A DNA stretch of 64,000 bases from Sphingobacteriaceae bacterium GW460-11-11-14-LB5 (lineage in GTDB: Bacteria > Bacteroidota > Bacteroidia > Sphingobacteriales > Sphingobacteriaceae). A program made the translations under genes and the position numbers. The DNA lies in contig CP021237.1 in NCBI GenBank assembly GCA_002151545.1, positions 5,332,001 to 5,396,000 on the forward strand, read 5' to 3'. Below are positions 33,961-42,507 of the stretch, piece after piece. Under the pieces are notes generated by a model. It was not told where the DNA came from, did no database searches, and saw only the letters and a program-made list of their open reading frames with translations. The first letter of the stretch is position 1. Each line of letters starts with the position of its first letter.

Positions 33961-35217
33961 TTAAAACAAAATCATCTGGTTACTATCTGTTTTTAAATAT
34001 TTACTCTGGCTTTCTGCCAAAATAAAAGCTTTAATCTGAGTGCCCTGATAATCTTTTAACTGATAGGGGCTGTCTAGACAAATAATAAAGTGTTTGGCCC
34101 GGTTATAAGCCACGCCGATTTTTTTTAACTGATCAATCCTCAATTTCCCAAACTTACGGGCCTGTACAATTTTTTGAGCCGACATTACGCCAATACCTGG
34201 AATCCGGAGAATCATTTTATAATCGGCCGTATTAATATCAACAGGGAAATGATGCATATTGCGGATGGCCCAGCTTAATTTTGGATCGATATCTACATCA
34301 AGATTTGGATTGGCATCGTTTAAAATTTCCTGTACTTTAAATCCATAAAACCGCATTAGCCAATCGGTTTGGTACAACCTGTTTTCTCTTAACAATGGCG
34401 GCTGTGTGCCTAGGATAGGCATGCGGGTATCATTACTGATAGGCACATAACCGGAATAGTATACCCTTTTTAAAGCGAAATTTTTGTAAAATGCATTTGC
34501 GGTATACATAATATCCTTGTCACTTTCGGGAGTGGCACCAATTACCATTTGGGTGCTTTGCCCTGCAGGAACAAATTTAGGTACATGCCTGATTAACTTT
34601 TTATCTGCCGAAAACTGTGTAATTTGTTGCTGAACAAAGGCTAAAGGTTTAATAACGTCTTCATGATTTTTTTCCGGGGCCAAAAGTTTTAAACCTGCTT
34701 CAGTTGGCATTTCTAAATTAATGCTCATCCGGTCGGCGTATAAGCCGGCTTCCTTAATCAATTCGTCGCTGGCGCCCGGAATGGTTTTTAAATGGATATA
34801 GCCATTATAGTTCTGCTCTAATCGAAGTTTTTTAACCACTAATAATAACCGCTCCATGGTAAAATCGGCATTTTTGAAAATCCCTGAGCTTAAAAACAAA
34901 CCTTCAATATAATTGCGGCGATAAAAATTCATGGTCAGTTCTACCACTTCATCTACGGTAAAGGCTGCGCGTTTTACATCGTTACTTTTCCGCGAAACGC
35001 AGAATAAACAATCGTATATACAATGGTTGGTTAAAAGGATTTTTAACAGCGAAACACATCGGCCGTCTTCAGTGTAAGTATGGCAAATGCCCGATGTGTG
35101 GCTGTCGCCAAGTCCTTTATTGGTGTTTTTTCTCGTGCCGCCGCTTGATGAACAAGAAACATCATATTTAGCGGCGTCAGCAAGAATATTTAATTTTTCA
35201 CGAATTCGATCAGACAT
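33961..35217 (-). CDS. Putative DNA modification/repair radical SAM protein (TIGR03916-like)
   Basis: The 418-residue protein has a radical SAM core with CxxxCxxC at Cys66, Cys70 and Cys73 (NHCIYDCLFC). The N-terminal segment has further conserved Cys (SCSSSGGTR near 21-29, GICHTYTEDGRC near 43-54). A helix-hairpin-helix region lies near the C terminus (about 325-368, MILRIPGIGVMSAQKIVQAR), which suggests DNA binding. The family is known from comparative genomics to pair with DUF4130 proteins, as here, and is predicted to act in DNA modification or repair. The substrate is not known. The two genes are co-directional, 120 bases apart with a family C repeat between them. Confidence 0.9.
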   Translation of the reverse strand: MSDRIREKLNILADAAKYDVSCSSSGGTRKNTNKGLGDSHTSGICHTYTEDGRCVSLLKILLTNHCIYDCLFCVSRKSNDVKRAAFTVDEVVELTMNFYRRNYIEGLFLSSGIFKNADFTMERLLLVVKKLRLEQNYNGYIHLKTIPGASDELIKEAGLYADRMSINLEMPTEAGLKLLAPEKNHEDVIKPLAFVQQQITQFSADKKLIRHVPKFVPAGQSTQMVIGATPESDKDIMYTANAFYKNFALKRVYYSGYVPISNDTRMPILGTQPPLLRENRLYQTDWLMRFYGFKVQEILNDANPNLDVDIDPKLSWAIRNMHHFPVDINTADYKMILRIPGIGVMSAQKIVQARKFGKLRIDQLKKIGVAYNRAKHFIICLDSPYQLKDYQGTQIKAFILAESQSKYLKTDSNQMILF

Positions 35218-35307
35218 AGGAATGTATTTACTAACAAAGATAGTTTAATAACTAAAAATATTAGCAAATAGATTTGTTTAACCTATTCTATTTTGGAATA
35301 ATAGTAA

Positions 35308-35835
35308 CTAAAAACTGTTTGAGGGATTAAGCTTTCTGCTTATTGGCAGTTGATGCGCAATATTATAGCTTTCCTGATAGTATTGCAGTTCAGAAAAGAA
35401 GCGATCTGCTTCGATTTCATGGTTTTTAAGCGGACTAAAATTGGTTACGAAATCGGGGTTTTTAAATGCAATTTGATAAAAATAGCCTCCATTGTGGTTA
35501 TCGAACATTTCGGTTACGCTGCTTACGTTTTCCCAGCCAGAAAAAAACTCGGTCCTGCGGTATAAAAATGAAGTGCTTTTTAACTTAAAGCTGATACCTT
35601 TTTCGCTGATTAAAATTTTACTATGGACAAAAATCTGTGTTTTGGTTATCCATAATAATAGGAGTGCCATTAAAATAATCGATAGGGAAACAAATATCAA
35701 AGTAGAAGTTTCTGAAAGCGATGAGGGTAAACTAAAAAGACAATACAACATTAAGGAAATGAAGAACACAGGAATGCCAACCATCGCGATTAACAAAACA
35801 CTGTTTTTGTGGTATTTTAGCTTGTAGGGATGCAT
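35308..35835 (-). CDS. Hypothetical membrane protein with PH-like cytoplasmic part
   Basis: An unrecognised 175-residue protein. It has two transmembrane helices near the N terminus (about 12-34 and 43-63), then a cytoplasmic part of about 110 residues with beta-strand-like segments (KILISEKGISFKLKSTSFLY, FFSGWENVSSVTEMF). These recall the PH-like YcxB-type domains found after paired helices. That comparison is by pattern only. It lies alone between the radical SAM gene and the HD-domain gene. Confidence 0.65.
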   Translation of the reverse strand: MHPYKLKYHKNSVLLIAMVGIPVFFISLMLYCLFSLPSSLSETSTLIFVSLSIILMALLLLWITKTQIFVHSKILISEKGISFKLKSTSFLYRRTEFFSGWENVSSVTEMFDNHNGGYFYQIAFKNPDFVTNFSPLKNHEIEADRFFSELQYYQESYNIAHQLPISRKLNPSNSF

Positions 35836-35917
35836 GAGAATTAATTTTTATAAAGTTAAGTCCTAATGCACCGTTCTGGAATACTTACTATTCGGTATTT
35901 TATCGCTAATTGTTTAA

Positions 35918-36562
35918 TTATTTACCATCCCATTCTTTGTAAAAGTGCTCCAGGTACAGCAGCATAAAATTGTGTCTCTCTGTGGCAATTGCTTTCCCTG
36001 CATCCGTATTCATCATGTCTTTCAACAGCAGCAGTTTTTCATAAAAATGGTTAATGGTAGGAGCGGTGGTATTTTTATAACTTTCTTTGGTGAGGTGTTC
36101 TTCCGGTAAGATAGCCGGATCGTAGAGTACCCTGTTTTTAAATCCACCATAAGTAAATGCCCTTGCAATGCCAATGGCTCCAATTGCATCTAAACGATCT
36201 GCATCCTGAACAATCTGCATTTCTTTGGACGTAAAACTTGCGCCATCAAAACTATTTTTGAACGACATGTTCTGGATAATCAGTTTAACATGGGCAATCA
36301 CTTCAGCATCAACCGCAATCGAGGCTAAAAAGGATGCAGCCATATTTGGCCCCAATTCTTCATCGCCGTTGTTAAATTTAGGATCAGCAATATCATGCAA
36401 CAATGCGGCAAAGGCTACCACCAGTTCATCACCATTTTCTTGTTGATTAATGGTTTGAGCGGTTTTGAAAACACGTTCAATATGGAACCAATCGTGCCCT
36501 GCCTCGGCGTCAGCTAATGTTTTCTTAACAAAATCGATCGTTTTTTGAATGGTAGCCTGCAT
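35918..36562 (-). CDS. HD-domain phosphohydrolase
   Basis: Metal-dependent phosphohydrolase of the YedJ/YpgQ-like group. The 214-residue protein has the HD signature: His23 and His27 in AGHDWFHIER, the metal-binding His56-Asp57 in ALLHDIADPKF, a distal acidic VQDADRLDAIGAIGIARAF near 127-145, and later helices with GGFKNRVLYDP. Nucleotides or related phosphate esters are usual substrates, but specificity cannot be read from the sequence. Length is normal. The XRE regulator gene lies 73 bases upstream on the same strand. Confidence 0.88.
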   Translation of the reverse strand: MQATIQKTIDFVKKTLADAEAGHDWFHIERVFKTAQTINQQENGDELVVAFAALLHDIADPKFNNGDEELGPNMAASFLASIAVDAEVIAHVKLIIQNMSFKNSFDGASFTSKEMQIVQDADRLDAIGAIGIARAFTYGGFKNRVLYDPAILPEEHLTKESYKNTTAPTINHFYEKLLLLKDMMNTDAGKAIATERHNFMLLYLEHFYKEWDGK

Positions 36563-36635
36563 AATCCTAAATTTATTCCAAAGGTATTGGAATTATTTGC
36601 AGGGTAAAAGAAATGATATCAACAGTGCCTGCGTA

Positions 36636-36917
36636 TTAGCTCGCCGCCTTTGCCCTGTTCTCATCATCAGCAATAATTTTGATTAAATCATTGTGGTTAA
36701 GGGTTAATAAATGAGATACTTCTACCTCTAAAATTGCTGCAATTTGAAACAAACGGTCGATGGTTAATTTACTATAACCGAGCTCAATTTTGCTGTATGC
36801 ATTTTGAGATATTTTCAATTTCGCCGCCAGATAATCCTGAGTATAGTCTCTGTATTCTCTAATTTTTCTGATATTCCCGGCAACATTCTTTGTCTTTAAA
36901 GCCAATACATCTTCCAT
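36636..36917 (-). CDS. XRE-family helix-turn-helix transcriptional regulator
   Basis: A 93-residue protein with one HTH_3 domain: IRKIREYRDYTQDYLAAKLK and SQNAYSKIELGYSKLTIDRL (about 17-56), the usual Xre/Cro fold. A short C-terminal segment has EVSHLLTLNH. It has no sensor domain, so it probably acts as a dimer on a nearby or distant target. The two nearest genes are the HD phosphohydrolase downstream and, past a gene-free stretch, the 167-residue hypothetical gene. Confidence 0.85.
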   Translation of the reverse strand: MEDVLALKTKNVAGNIRKIREYRDYTQDYLAAKLKISQNAYSKIELGYSKLTIDRLFQIAAILEVEVSHLLTLNHNDLIKIIADDENRAKAAS

Positions 36918-37238
36918 AAAAAGGGGATAAATTTTTTAATGTTTATTCATTATATACGAAACTTTCACCTCAACAGATTTTAAAAGTATAAATTTTAGCA
37001 CTATTAAGAATTACGCGAAACGGAGTAATGAACTAAATGTTACAACAAAAAAACAACCTAAATGTTTAAGGGTACTGTTTTTGACTGATAATCAGATGTT
37101 TGTGGCGGGTTGAATAGAGGCGATTAGAATAGGAAATGGAATGGATAACAGCATATGATGTGTTTAAGAACTTATAACACATGCAGTGCAAATCAACAAA
37201 AAGAAAGGAAGAGAAAATCCAGCGTTCGTTTTTAAGGG
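36918..37238. other. AT-rich gene-free region
   Basis: 321 bases with no credible gene, repeat copy or clear promoter. It separates the XRE gene from the stop of the 167-residue hypothetical gene on the same strand, and so holds the XRE promoter. No strong terminator is visible. Confidence 0.6.
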
Positions 37239-37742
37239 TTAATATAAGCCCCAGTCATCTTCAAACTCATCTTTTTCGAAATATTTAACCCATTCGATAA
37301 AGAGTAGACGAAATTTTTCAATTTCGTCTAAAACAATGTCTTTATATTCAGGGGTACAGATTTCGAACATGTCTGCTGCCCTTACCTGGGTTTCTAATTC
37401 ACGGCAATTGGTTCGGATAATAGAGGCATTTTCCATTCTTAAAATATACATATCAGCACCTTCTGCCCCAACAATTTTAGGGCATAACATGAGGGCATTC
37501 TGCATAATTAAGTTAGCGGTCATTTCGGCCATTTCTCCCTCTAATGTTTCGCAGAACAGGGCAGCATATTTGTATACGGCTCTTGCCTGGTTGTAAAGGC
37601 TTTTAGCCCTGGTTACTTTCAGCCTAACCTTTTCCGCATCAACACTTGATAGATTTTCTTCATCCTCATCATCCCGGCCAAACCGGCTGAAATGCTCCCA
37701 TTCGGGCATATGATCCATGTCATCAAATTCCATATTTTTCAA
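37239..37742 (-). CDS. Conserved hypothetical cytoplasmic protein
   Basis: An unrecognised 167-residue protein. It has an acidic N terminus (FGRDDEDEENLSS), a long helical middle (about 35-150) with two Cys-containing helices (ALFCETLEGEMAEMT, and a later MLCPKIVGAEGADMY), and an acidic C terminus (YFEKDEFEDDWGLY). No signal or membrane segment is present. An alternative ATG at 37733 is possible. It lies 58 bases after the RlmL-type methyltransferase gene on the same strand, so the two may be co-transcribed. Confidence 0.7.
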   Translation of the reverse strand: MKNMEFDDMDHMPEWEHFSRFGRDDEDEENLSSVDAEKVRLKVTRAKSLYNQARAVYKYAALFCETLEGEMAEMTANLIMQNALMLCPKIVGAEGADMYILRMENASIIRTNCRELETQVRAADMFEICTPEYKDIVLDEIEKFRLLFIEWVKYFEKDEFEDDWGLY

Positions 37743-37800
37743 AATTTTTTACGTTATGGTACGTAAGAGAGCGTAATATATTAATTTTCAATGAAAAAGA

Positions 37801-38982
37801 CTAGGCCTCAGTTAATGGGGCCCTGCGAGAGCCATCATATAATTCATACTCTAGTAAACGACAGTCTAATTTACCATTATAAAATTCAACTTTTTTAGCA
37901 GCTTTTAATCCAATTTTCTTTGCAAGATCAGGATTTCCAGTGAAAATATACCCAGAATAGCCCTTGCATTTCGTTTTCATAAAATCGCCCATGCGTTTAT
38001 AAGTTAATTCTAACTTGCTATGCACGCCTAAACGCTCACCATACTCCGGGTTAAAAACAACCACACCTTTGCCATCTTCAGGAACTGGTGTTAATTCAAA
38101 ATCACAAACTTCGAATTCGATTAAAGTATCAACCCCTGCAGTTTTAGCATTTCTCCGGGTTACTTCAACCGCATCTTCCGAAAGATCGGAAGCTACAATC
38201 TTAAGATCAACATTTTTAATTACCTGATCTTTTAAAATTCTGCGCTCGGCGAAAAAATCTTCTTCATTATAACCTAAGATATGCATAAAACCATAATTCA
38301 TGCGGTATAAACCAGGTGCACGGTTGGTTGCAATCAGGGCTGCTTCGATGGCTAAGGTTCCAGAACCACACATGGGGTTAATAAATGGGGATTTTTTATC
38401 CCAATTGGTAGCTAAAATAACCCCGGCGGCCAAAGCCTCTAACATAGGTGCCTTTCCGGGAATTTTACGGTAACCATGTTTGGCAAGAGTTTCGCCGGAA
38501 GTATCCATAAAAACATCTGCATCTGCATCTTTCCAGTATAAATGTACTACCGTTTTATTCGCATCAGATCCAGAATTAGGGCGAATGCCTTTTTTCTCTT
38601 TCATGCGGTCAACTATGGCATCCTTTACTTTTAAGTTTGCAAAAAGTGGTGTCGTAATATTTGGGTTATCCACATTTGAGGTTACCGAGAAATAACCCGA
38701 AAAATCAATCAGTTCTTCCCACTCAATGGCTGCAATTTCTTTATATAAATCATCGGGTGTTATGGCCTTGAAACTTTTGATGGCATATAGAATCTGACTG
38801 GCACAGCGCAAGTTCAAATTTAGCTTTATACACTCTGTAAGGGTGATGTTGAGCTCAACGCCTGTAGCAAAAGACCGCTCGATGGTATAACCTAAAGCCG
38901 TAACTTCTTCTTGTAAATAAGGCGAAAGGCGCTTGTTGCAGGTAATAATTACCTTGCTTTTATTGTGGAAAACTTGCATCAT
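37801..38982 (-). CDS. THUMP-domain class I SAM-dependent RNA methyltransferase (RlmL N-terminal type)
   Basis: Predicted 23S rRNA m2G methyltransferase. The 393-residue protein has an N-terminal THUMP domain (about 50-155, RNA binding) and a Rossmann methyltransferase domain. The latter shows INPMCGSGTLAIEAALIA (SAM site, near 201-218) and VVFNPEYGERLG (motif IV, near 307-318). The usual motif IV in this family is NPPYG; here the second Pro is Glu (NPEYG). Length matches the RlmL part without the RlmK domain. I assign it to the family with confidence, but the exact target base is inferred. Confidence 0.88.
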   Translation of the reverse strand: MMQVFHNKSKVIITCNKRLSPYLQEEVTALGYTIERSFATGVELNITLTECIKLNLNLRCASQILYAIKSFKAITPDDLYKEIAAIEWEELIDFSGYFSVTSNVDNPNITTPLFANLKVKDAIVDRMKEKKGIRPNSGSDANKTVVHLYWKDADADVFMDTSGETLAKHGYRKIPGKAPMLEALAAGVILATNWDKKSPFINPMCGSGTLAIEAALIATNRAPGLYRMNYGFMHILGYNEEDFFAERRILKDQVIKNVDLKIVASDLSEDAVEVTRRNAKTAGVDTLIEFEVCDFELTPVPEDGKGVVVFNPEYGERLGVHSKLELTYKRMGDFMKTKCKGYSGYIFTGNPDLAKKIGLKAAKKVEFYNGKLDCRLLEYELYDGSRRAPLTEA

Positions 38983-39050
38983 AATATATGCGAAGTTATC
39001 AATAAAATTATAGAGATTTGATGTTTATAGTACATTAAGTAGTATTAGAT

Positions 39051-39416
39051 ATGGAAATTAAAGGAAAAGTACACGAAGTAGGTGCCACACAACAAGTAAG
39101 TGAAACGTTTAAAAAACGTGATTTAATAGTAGAATACGCAGAAAATCCAACATACCCAGAATATATCCGTTTTGAGGCTTTACAAGATAAAACTGCATTA
39201 TTAGATACATTTAAAGCAGGCGATGAGGTTGAGGTTTTCTTTAATTTACGTGGTCGCCCCTGGACAGATAAAGCAGGTAAAACATCATATTTTAACAGTT
39301 TGGTTATTTGGCGTATAAATGCAGTGGCAGCAGGTGCTCCGGCAGCTACGCCAGCTTATGCAGCTCCGGTTGATGTAAGTAATGCACCAGGTGAAGATGA
39401 TGATTTGCCTTTCTAA
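39051..39416 (+). CDS. DUF3127-domain protein
   Basis: A 121-residue protein, all beta in the first 90 residues (IKGKVHEVGATQQVSETFKK, then DLIVEYAENPTYPEYIRFEA), typical of DUF3127, which has an OB-like fold and unknown function. Residues 93-112 are Ala/Pro-rich and the end is acidic (GEDDDLPF), like the C-terminal tails of single-stranded DNA-binding proteins. This makes a nucleic-acid or replication-linked role worth testing. It is divergent from the methyltransferase gene and closed by the terminator at 39453. Confidence 0.88.
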   Translation: MEIKGKVHEVGATQQVSETFKKRDLIVEYAENPTYPEYIRFEALQDKTALLDTFKAGDEVEVFFNLRGRPWTDKAGKTSYFNSLVIWRINAVAAGAPAATPAYAAPVDVSNAPGEDDDLPF

Positions 39417-39452
39417 ATAAAGAATCTTTTTTAAGCAAACAATTTTGAACCA

Positions 39453-39482
39453 TGCCGAGGCTTTAGCCTCGGCATTTTTTTT
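39453..39482 (+). terminator. Rho-independent terminator after DUF3127
   Basis: TGCCGAGGCT (39453-39462) pairs perfectly with AGCCTCGGCA (39465-39474), followed by a run of nine or more T. Confidence 0.93.
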
Positions 39483-39619
39483 TGCCCCTCCGCCAGTGCC
39501 TGCGCTGTTAAAATATGTTAAAAACAAACACTTCACTTCACTAATCAGTATTTTTGATATCTGTTTAGATTTAAGAAGATTATGCCCCGGTTTTTTTAAT
39601 TTTAAAACCAATCTAGTTC

Positions 39620-41440
39620 ATGAAGAAAAAGAGTTTTTGGTTAATTACTGTTTTAATGACGGTAGCTTTGCTTGGTGTTTTTGTAATGCAGTTGTATTAC
39701 ATCAGGGAATCGTATAAACTAAAATCTCAGCTTTTTGATGAACAGGTTAATCAAACGCTAACATCGGTAGTCAATAAAATACAACGTAGAAATGTTGCCG
39801 ATCACTTAAACCGGAAAGATGCTGAAAATAAGCTGAAGCAATTACAAGACTCCAGGCAACGTGCGTTAGATATTAAAGATTTGCGCCAGCAATATGTACA
39901 AGAGACAGAACTAAGACAGGCGGAAAGGGAAAATCAGATTGAGAATTACTTAAACCAGCAAGATAGTATTATCCGTGTATCTTATCGGGCGCCGAATGTG
40001 ATTTCTGAAATGGAATATACTTCGCTGACTTCGAAAAACGGCGATAAGCTGGATTTGCAGATGGATGCTTTCATTGATGTTAAAAGCCTTATTTTAAAAG
40101 GTTATAGCATGCGCACAAAACCTTTTGCTGCGCCACCAAAAGCATTCGAATTTAAAAGTTTACAAAGCTTGCCAGATACGTTAAGGTATTTAGTTTACGA
40201 TCCTGGAAATGCTAAGCCACTTACAGTGAGCGTTCCAAAGATTTCTGACGATTTAGAGAAAAAATTTAAACGTGAAGATGAAATTGAGCGGAAAAAACTG
40301 GAACTTAAAATTGCAGCACTGGGTAAGGATACTTTTTCGTATACCCGATCGAGTGTGGTTGAGGATGTATCTAAAGAACTGCAGGAAACCAATGTGCCAA
40401 TTTACAAACGCATTAATTTTAGCTCTTTAGGCCGTTTATTAAAACAAGAACTCCTGGCCAATAATATTTCACTGGAACCTGCTTATCGGATTTCGTTAGC
40501 CAGAAAAGATTCGACCATTTTCATGGCGGCTGCTAACGTTAAAGGTGAGTTTTTACCCGAGAATACCTATAAAACACCTTTATTTGGAAACGATATCTTT
40601 CGCGATCCCGGAATGCTTTTGGTCAGTTTCCCGGATAAAAATTCGGCAATTATTTCTAACCTCAGTGCAACACTCGCCTCATCAATCGGTCTGTTACTTG
40701 TACTTGTTTTCATTTTCTCTTATACGCTGTATGCTATATTAAAGCAGAAGAAACTGTCGGAAATGAAAACAGATTTCATCAATAACATGACGCACGAGTT
40801 TAAAACCCCGGTGGCTACTATTATGATTGCCAGTGAAGCTTTGAAAGATCCGGAAGTGACAGAGGATAAAGCCCGTTTAAAACGTTTGGCAGGGATTATT
40901 TATGATGAAAATGTTCGGCTGGGTAGTCATATCGAACGTGTTTTAAGCATTGCCCGTTTAGAAAAAGGTGAACTTAAAATGGAAAACGCCGAAGTAGATG
41001 TGAACGATTTGATTGTGATTGTGCTGGATAGCATGGAATTGCAACTGCAGAAAAGGAATGCCATTATCAATGTACATACCGACGCAGAGCATGCGGTTAT
41101 TTATGGCGACGAGCTACACCTATCGAATGTAATTTATAACCTTATTGATAATGCCAATAAATACAGCAGCGGTACTCCGGAGATTACCATTACTACCCGC
41201 AATACCGGCAAGAATTTAATTATCGAAATAGCAGATAAAGGCATTGGTATGACCAAAGAGCATGCTAAGCGGATTTTTGATCAGTTTTATAGGGTGCCAA
41301 CGGGTAATTTACATGATGTTAAAGGCTTTGGACTGGGTTTAAATTATGTTCAGGATATTATTAAAAAATTGAATGGAACAGTTAAGGTAAGTAGCGAAAA
41401 AGATAGAGGAACCACGTTCGAAATATCTTTACCTTTATAA
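39620..41440 (+). CDS. Membrane sensor histidine kinase
   Basis: The 606-residue kinase has a transmembrane helix at about 7-26 and a large periplasmic sensor of about 320 residues with coiled-coil-like, Gln/Arg-rich helices (QRALDIKDLRQQYVQETELR). A second transmembrane helix lies at about 350-372. The HisKA domain has the phospho-acceptor His392 in NMTHEFKTPVATI, and HATPase_c has VIYNLIDNANKYSSG, ADKGIGM and GFGLGLNYV. The likely partner is the response regulator at 41676, after a 235-base gap that holds a decayed coding remnant. The sensed signal is unknown. A TATTTTTG box at 39549-39556 is a possible -7 element. Confidence 0.92.
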   Translation: MKKKSFWLITVLMTVALLGVFVMQLYYIRESYKLKSQLFDEQVNQTLTSVVNKIQRRNVADHLNRKDAENKLKQLQDSRQRALDIKDLRQQYVQETELRQAERENQIENYLNQQDSIIRVSYRAPNVISEMEYTSLTSKNGDKLDLQMDAFIDVKSLILKGYSMRTKPFAAPPKAFEFKSLQSLPDTLRYLVYDPGNAKPLTVSVPKISDDLEKKFKREDEIERKKLELKIAALGKDTFSYTRSSVVEDVSKELQETNVPIYKRINFSSLGRLLKQELLANNISLEPAYRISLARKDSTIFMAAANVKGEFLPENTYKTPLFGNDIFRDPGMLLVSFPDKNSAIISNLSATLASSIGLLLVLVFIFSYTLYAILKQKKLSEMKTDFINNMTHEFKTPVATIMIASEALKDPEVTEDKARLKRLAGIIYDENVRLGSHIERVLSIARLEKGELKMENAEVDVNDLIVIVLDSMELQLQKRNAIINVHTDAEHAVIYGDELHLSNVIYNLIDNANKYSSGTPEITITTRNTGKNLIIEIADKGIGMTKEHAKRIFDQFYRVPTGNLHDVKGFGLGLNYVQDIIKKLNGTVKVSSEKDRGTTFEISLPL

Positions 41441-41455
41441 AAGTGGAGTATTAAT

Positions 41456-41668
41456 TTAATCTACAGTATAAATTAAACCGTTACGCATATTCAGAATCAA
41501 ACCTTCAGCGTGGGTAATGCCATATTTGAATAAAAACGAGAAAATGAAACCATCATGATTTTTCAAATCACAAGCAGATGAATAACCGGCTCAAGCCTTC
41601 TTAAGCACCGTTAAAACAGCTGCATTGGTGAAAAATCCGATCGCTTCATCACAATTGAAAATAAATTA
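41456..41668 (-). pseudogene. Decayed coding remnant between kinase and response regulator
   Basis: Read on the minus strand in one frame, this stretch translates as CDEAIGFFTNAAVLTVLKKA, then a TGA stop (41593-41591), then about 45 codons beginning AGYSSACDLKNHDGFIF and ending HAEGLILNMRNGLIYTVD before TAA (41458-41456). The residue mix is protein-like rather than random, and no other frame looks coding. I do not recognise the family. It is probably the 3' part of a gene broken by a nonsense change, but this rests on reading alone. Confidence 0.35.
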
Positions 41669-41675
41669 TATACTA

Positions 41676-42371
41676 ATGAAAAAAATACTTCTGGTAGAAG
41701 ACGACCCCAATTTAGGTTTATTGTTACAAGACTATTTGCAGCTAAAAGGCAAATTTGATGTAGTATTATGCACCGATGGTGAGGATGGATTAAAAACGTT
41801 TAATAAGCAGAACTTCGATTTGTGTATTTTAGATGTGATGATGCCTAAAAAAGATGGTTTTACCCTGGGGAAGGATATCAGAAAGGTAAACACGCAGGTG
41901 CCCATTATTTTTGCAACGGCTAAAACCATGCTGGAAGATAAATCTGCTGCCTATGATTTAGGGGGTGATGACTATATTACCAAACCTTTTCGTATAGAAG
42001 AGCTTTTATTGCGCATTAATGCCATGTTTAAACGTGTGGCCAATAAGACAGATAACAATGATGAGGCTGCCGAAACGCAGTTTTCTATCGGTCAATATCA
42101 TTTTGATTATACTACTCAGATTATTACCGATAACGATCACCAGCAAAAACTTTCTACCAAAGAAGCCGAGTTGTTGCGTTTATTGTGCTTGAAAAAGAAT
42201 ACCGTTTTAACCCGTGAAGAAGCACTGTTAAGCATCTGGCATGATGATAATTACTTTAACGGACGGAGTATGGATGTGTTTTTGAGTAAGTTGCGTAAAT
42301 ACCTTAGGGCTGATCCGGCAGTTGAAATTATTAACGTGCACGGAAAAGGCTATAAGTTGTTGGTGAGTTAA
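41676..42371 (+). CDS. OmpR/PhoB-family response regulator
   Basis: The 231-residue protein (from the ATG at 41676) has a receiver domain with Asp9-Asp10 (LLVEDD), phospho-acceptor Asp53 in CILDVMMPKKDG, a later Thr in the FATAKT segment and the Lys in YITKPFRIEEL. A winged-helix DNA-binding domain follows (about 130-228, LSTKEAELLRLLCLKKN, then REEALLSIWHDDNYFNGRSM). An upstream in-frame start at 41625 adds residues unlike any family member, so I reject it. It follows the 606-residue kinase and is its likely partner. A family A palindrome after the stop may end transcription. Confidence 0.93.
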   Translation: MKKILLVEDDPNLGLLLQDYLQLKGKFDVVLCTDGEDGLKTFNKQNFDLCILDVMMPKKDGFTLGKDIRKVNTQVPIIFATAKTMLEDKSAAYDLGGDDYITKPFRIEELLLRINAMFKRVANKTDNNDEAAETQFSIGQYHFDYTTQIITDNDHQQKLSTKEAELLRLLCLKKNTVLTREEALLSIWHDDNYFNGRSMDVFLSKLRKYLRADPAVEIINVHGKGYKLLVS

Positions 42372-42383
42372 TTAGATCAGTTC

Positions 42384-42497
42384 GCCATCCTGAACTTGTT
42401 TCAGGATCATCATGAAGCCGATTTATCGTCATTTCGACTGGAGTGCAACGGAATGGAGAAATCTTTTATGGATCTCTCCGCTACGGTCGAGATGACG
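42384..42497. repeat. Intergenic repeats: family E fragment and complete family A palindrome (copy 4)
   Basis: The family E fragment GCCATCCTGAACTTGTTTCA ends in GGATCATC (42384-42410). The cleanest family A copy follows at 42427-42497: CGTCATTTCGACTGGAGTGC onward pairs with GATCTCTCCGCTACGGTCGA and GATGACG as a long stem with a short loop. It lies between the convergent response-regulator and mqnD genes and could act as a bidirectional transcription end. Confidence 0.75.
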
Positions 42498-42507
42498 GAT
42501 CGATGAA

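Noticed and set aside
41625..41675. Upstream start of the response regulator at 41625
   Set aside because: The added 17 residues are unlike receiver domains and fall in the decayed-remnant region. MKKILLVEDD at 41676 is the normal start.
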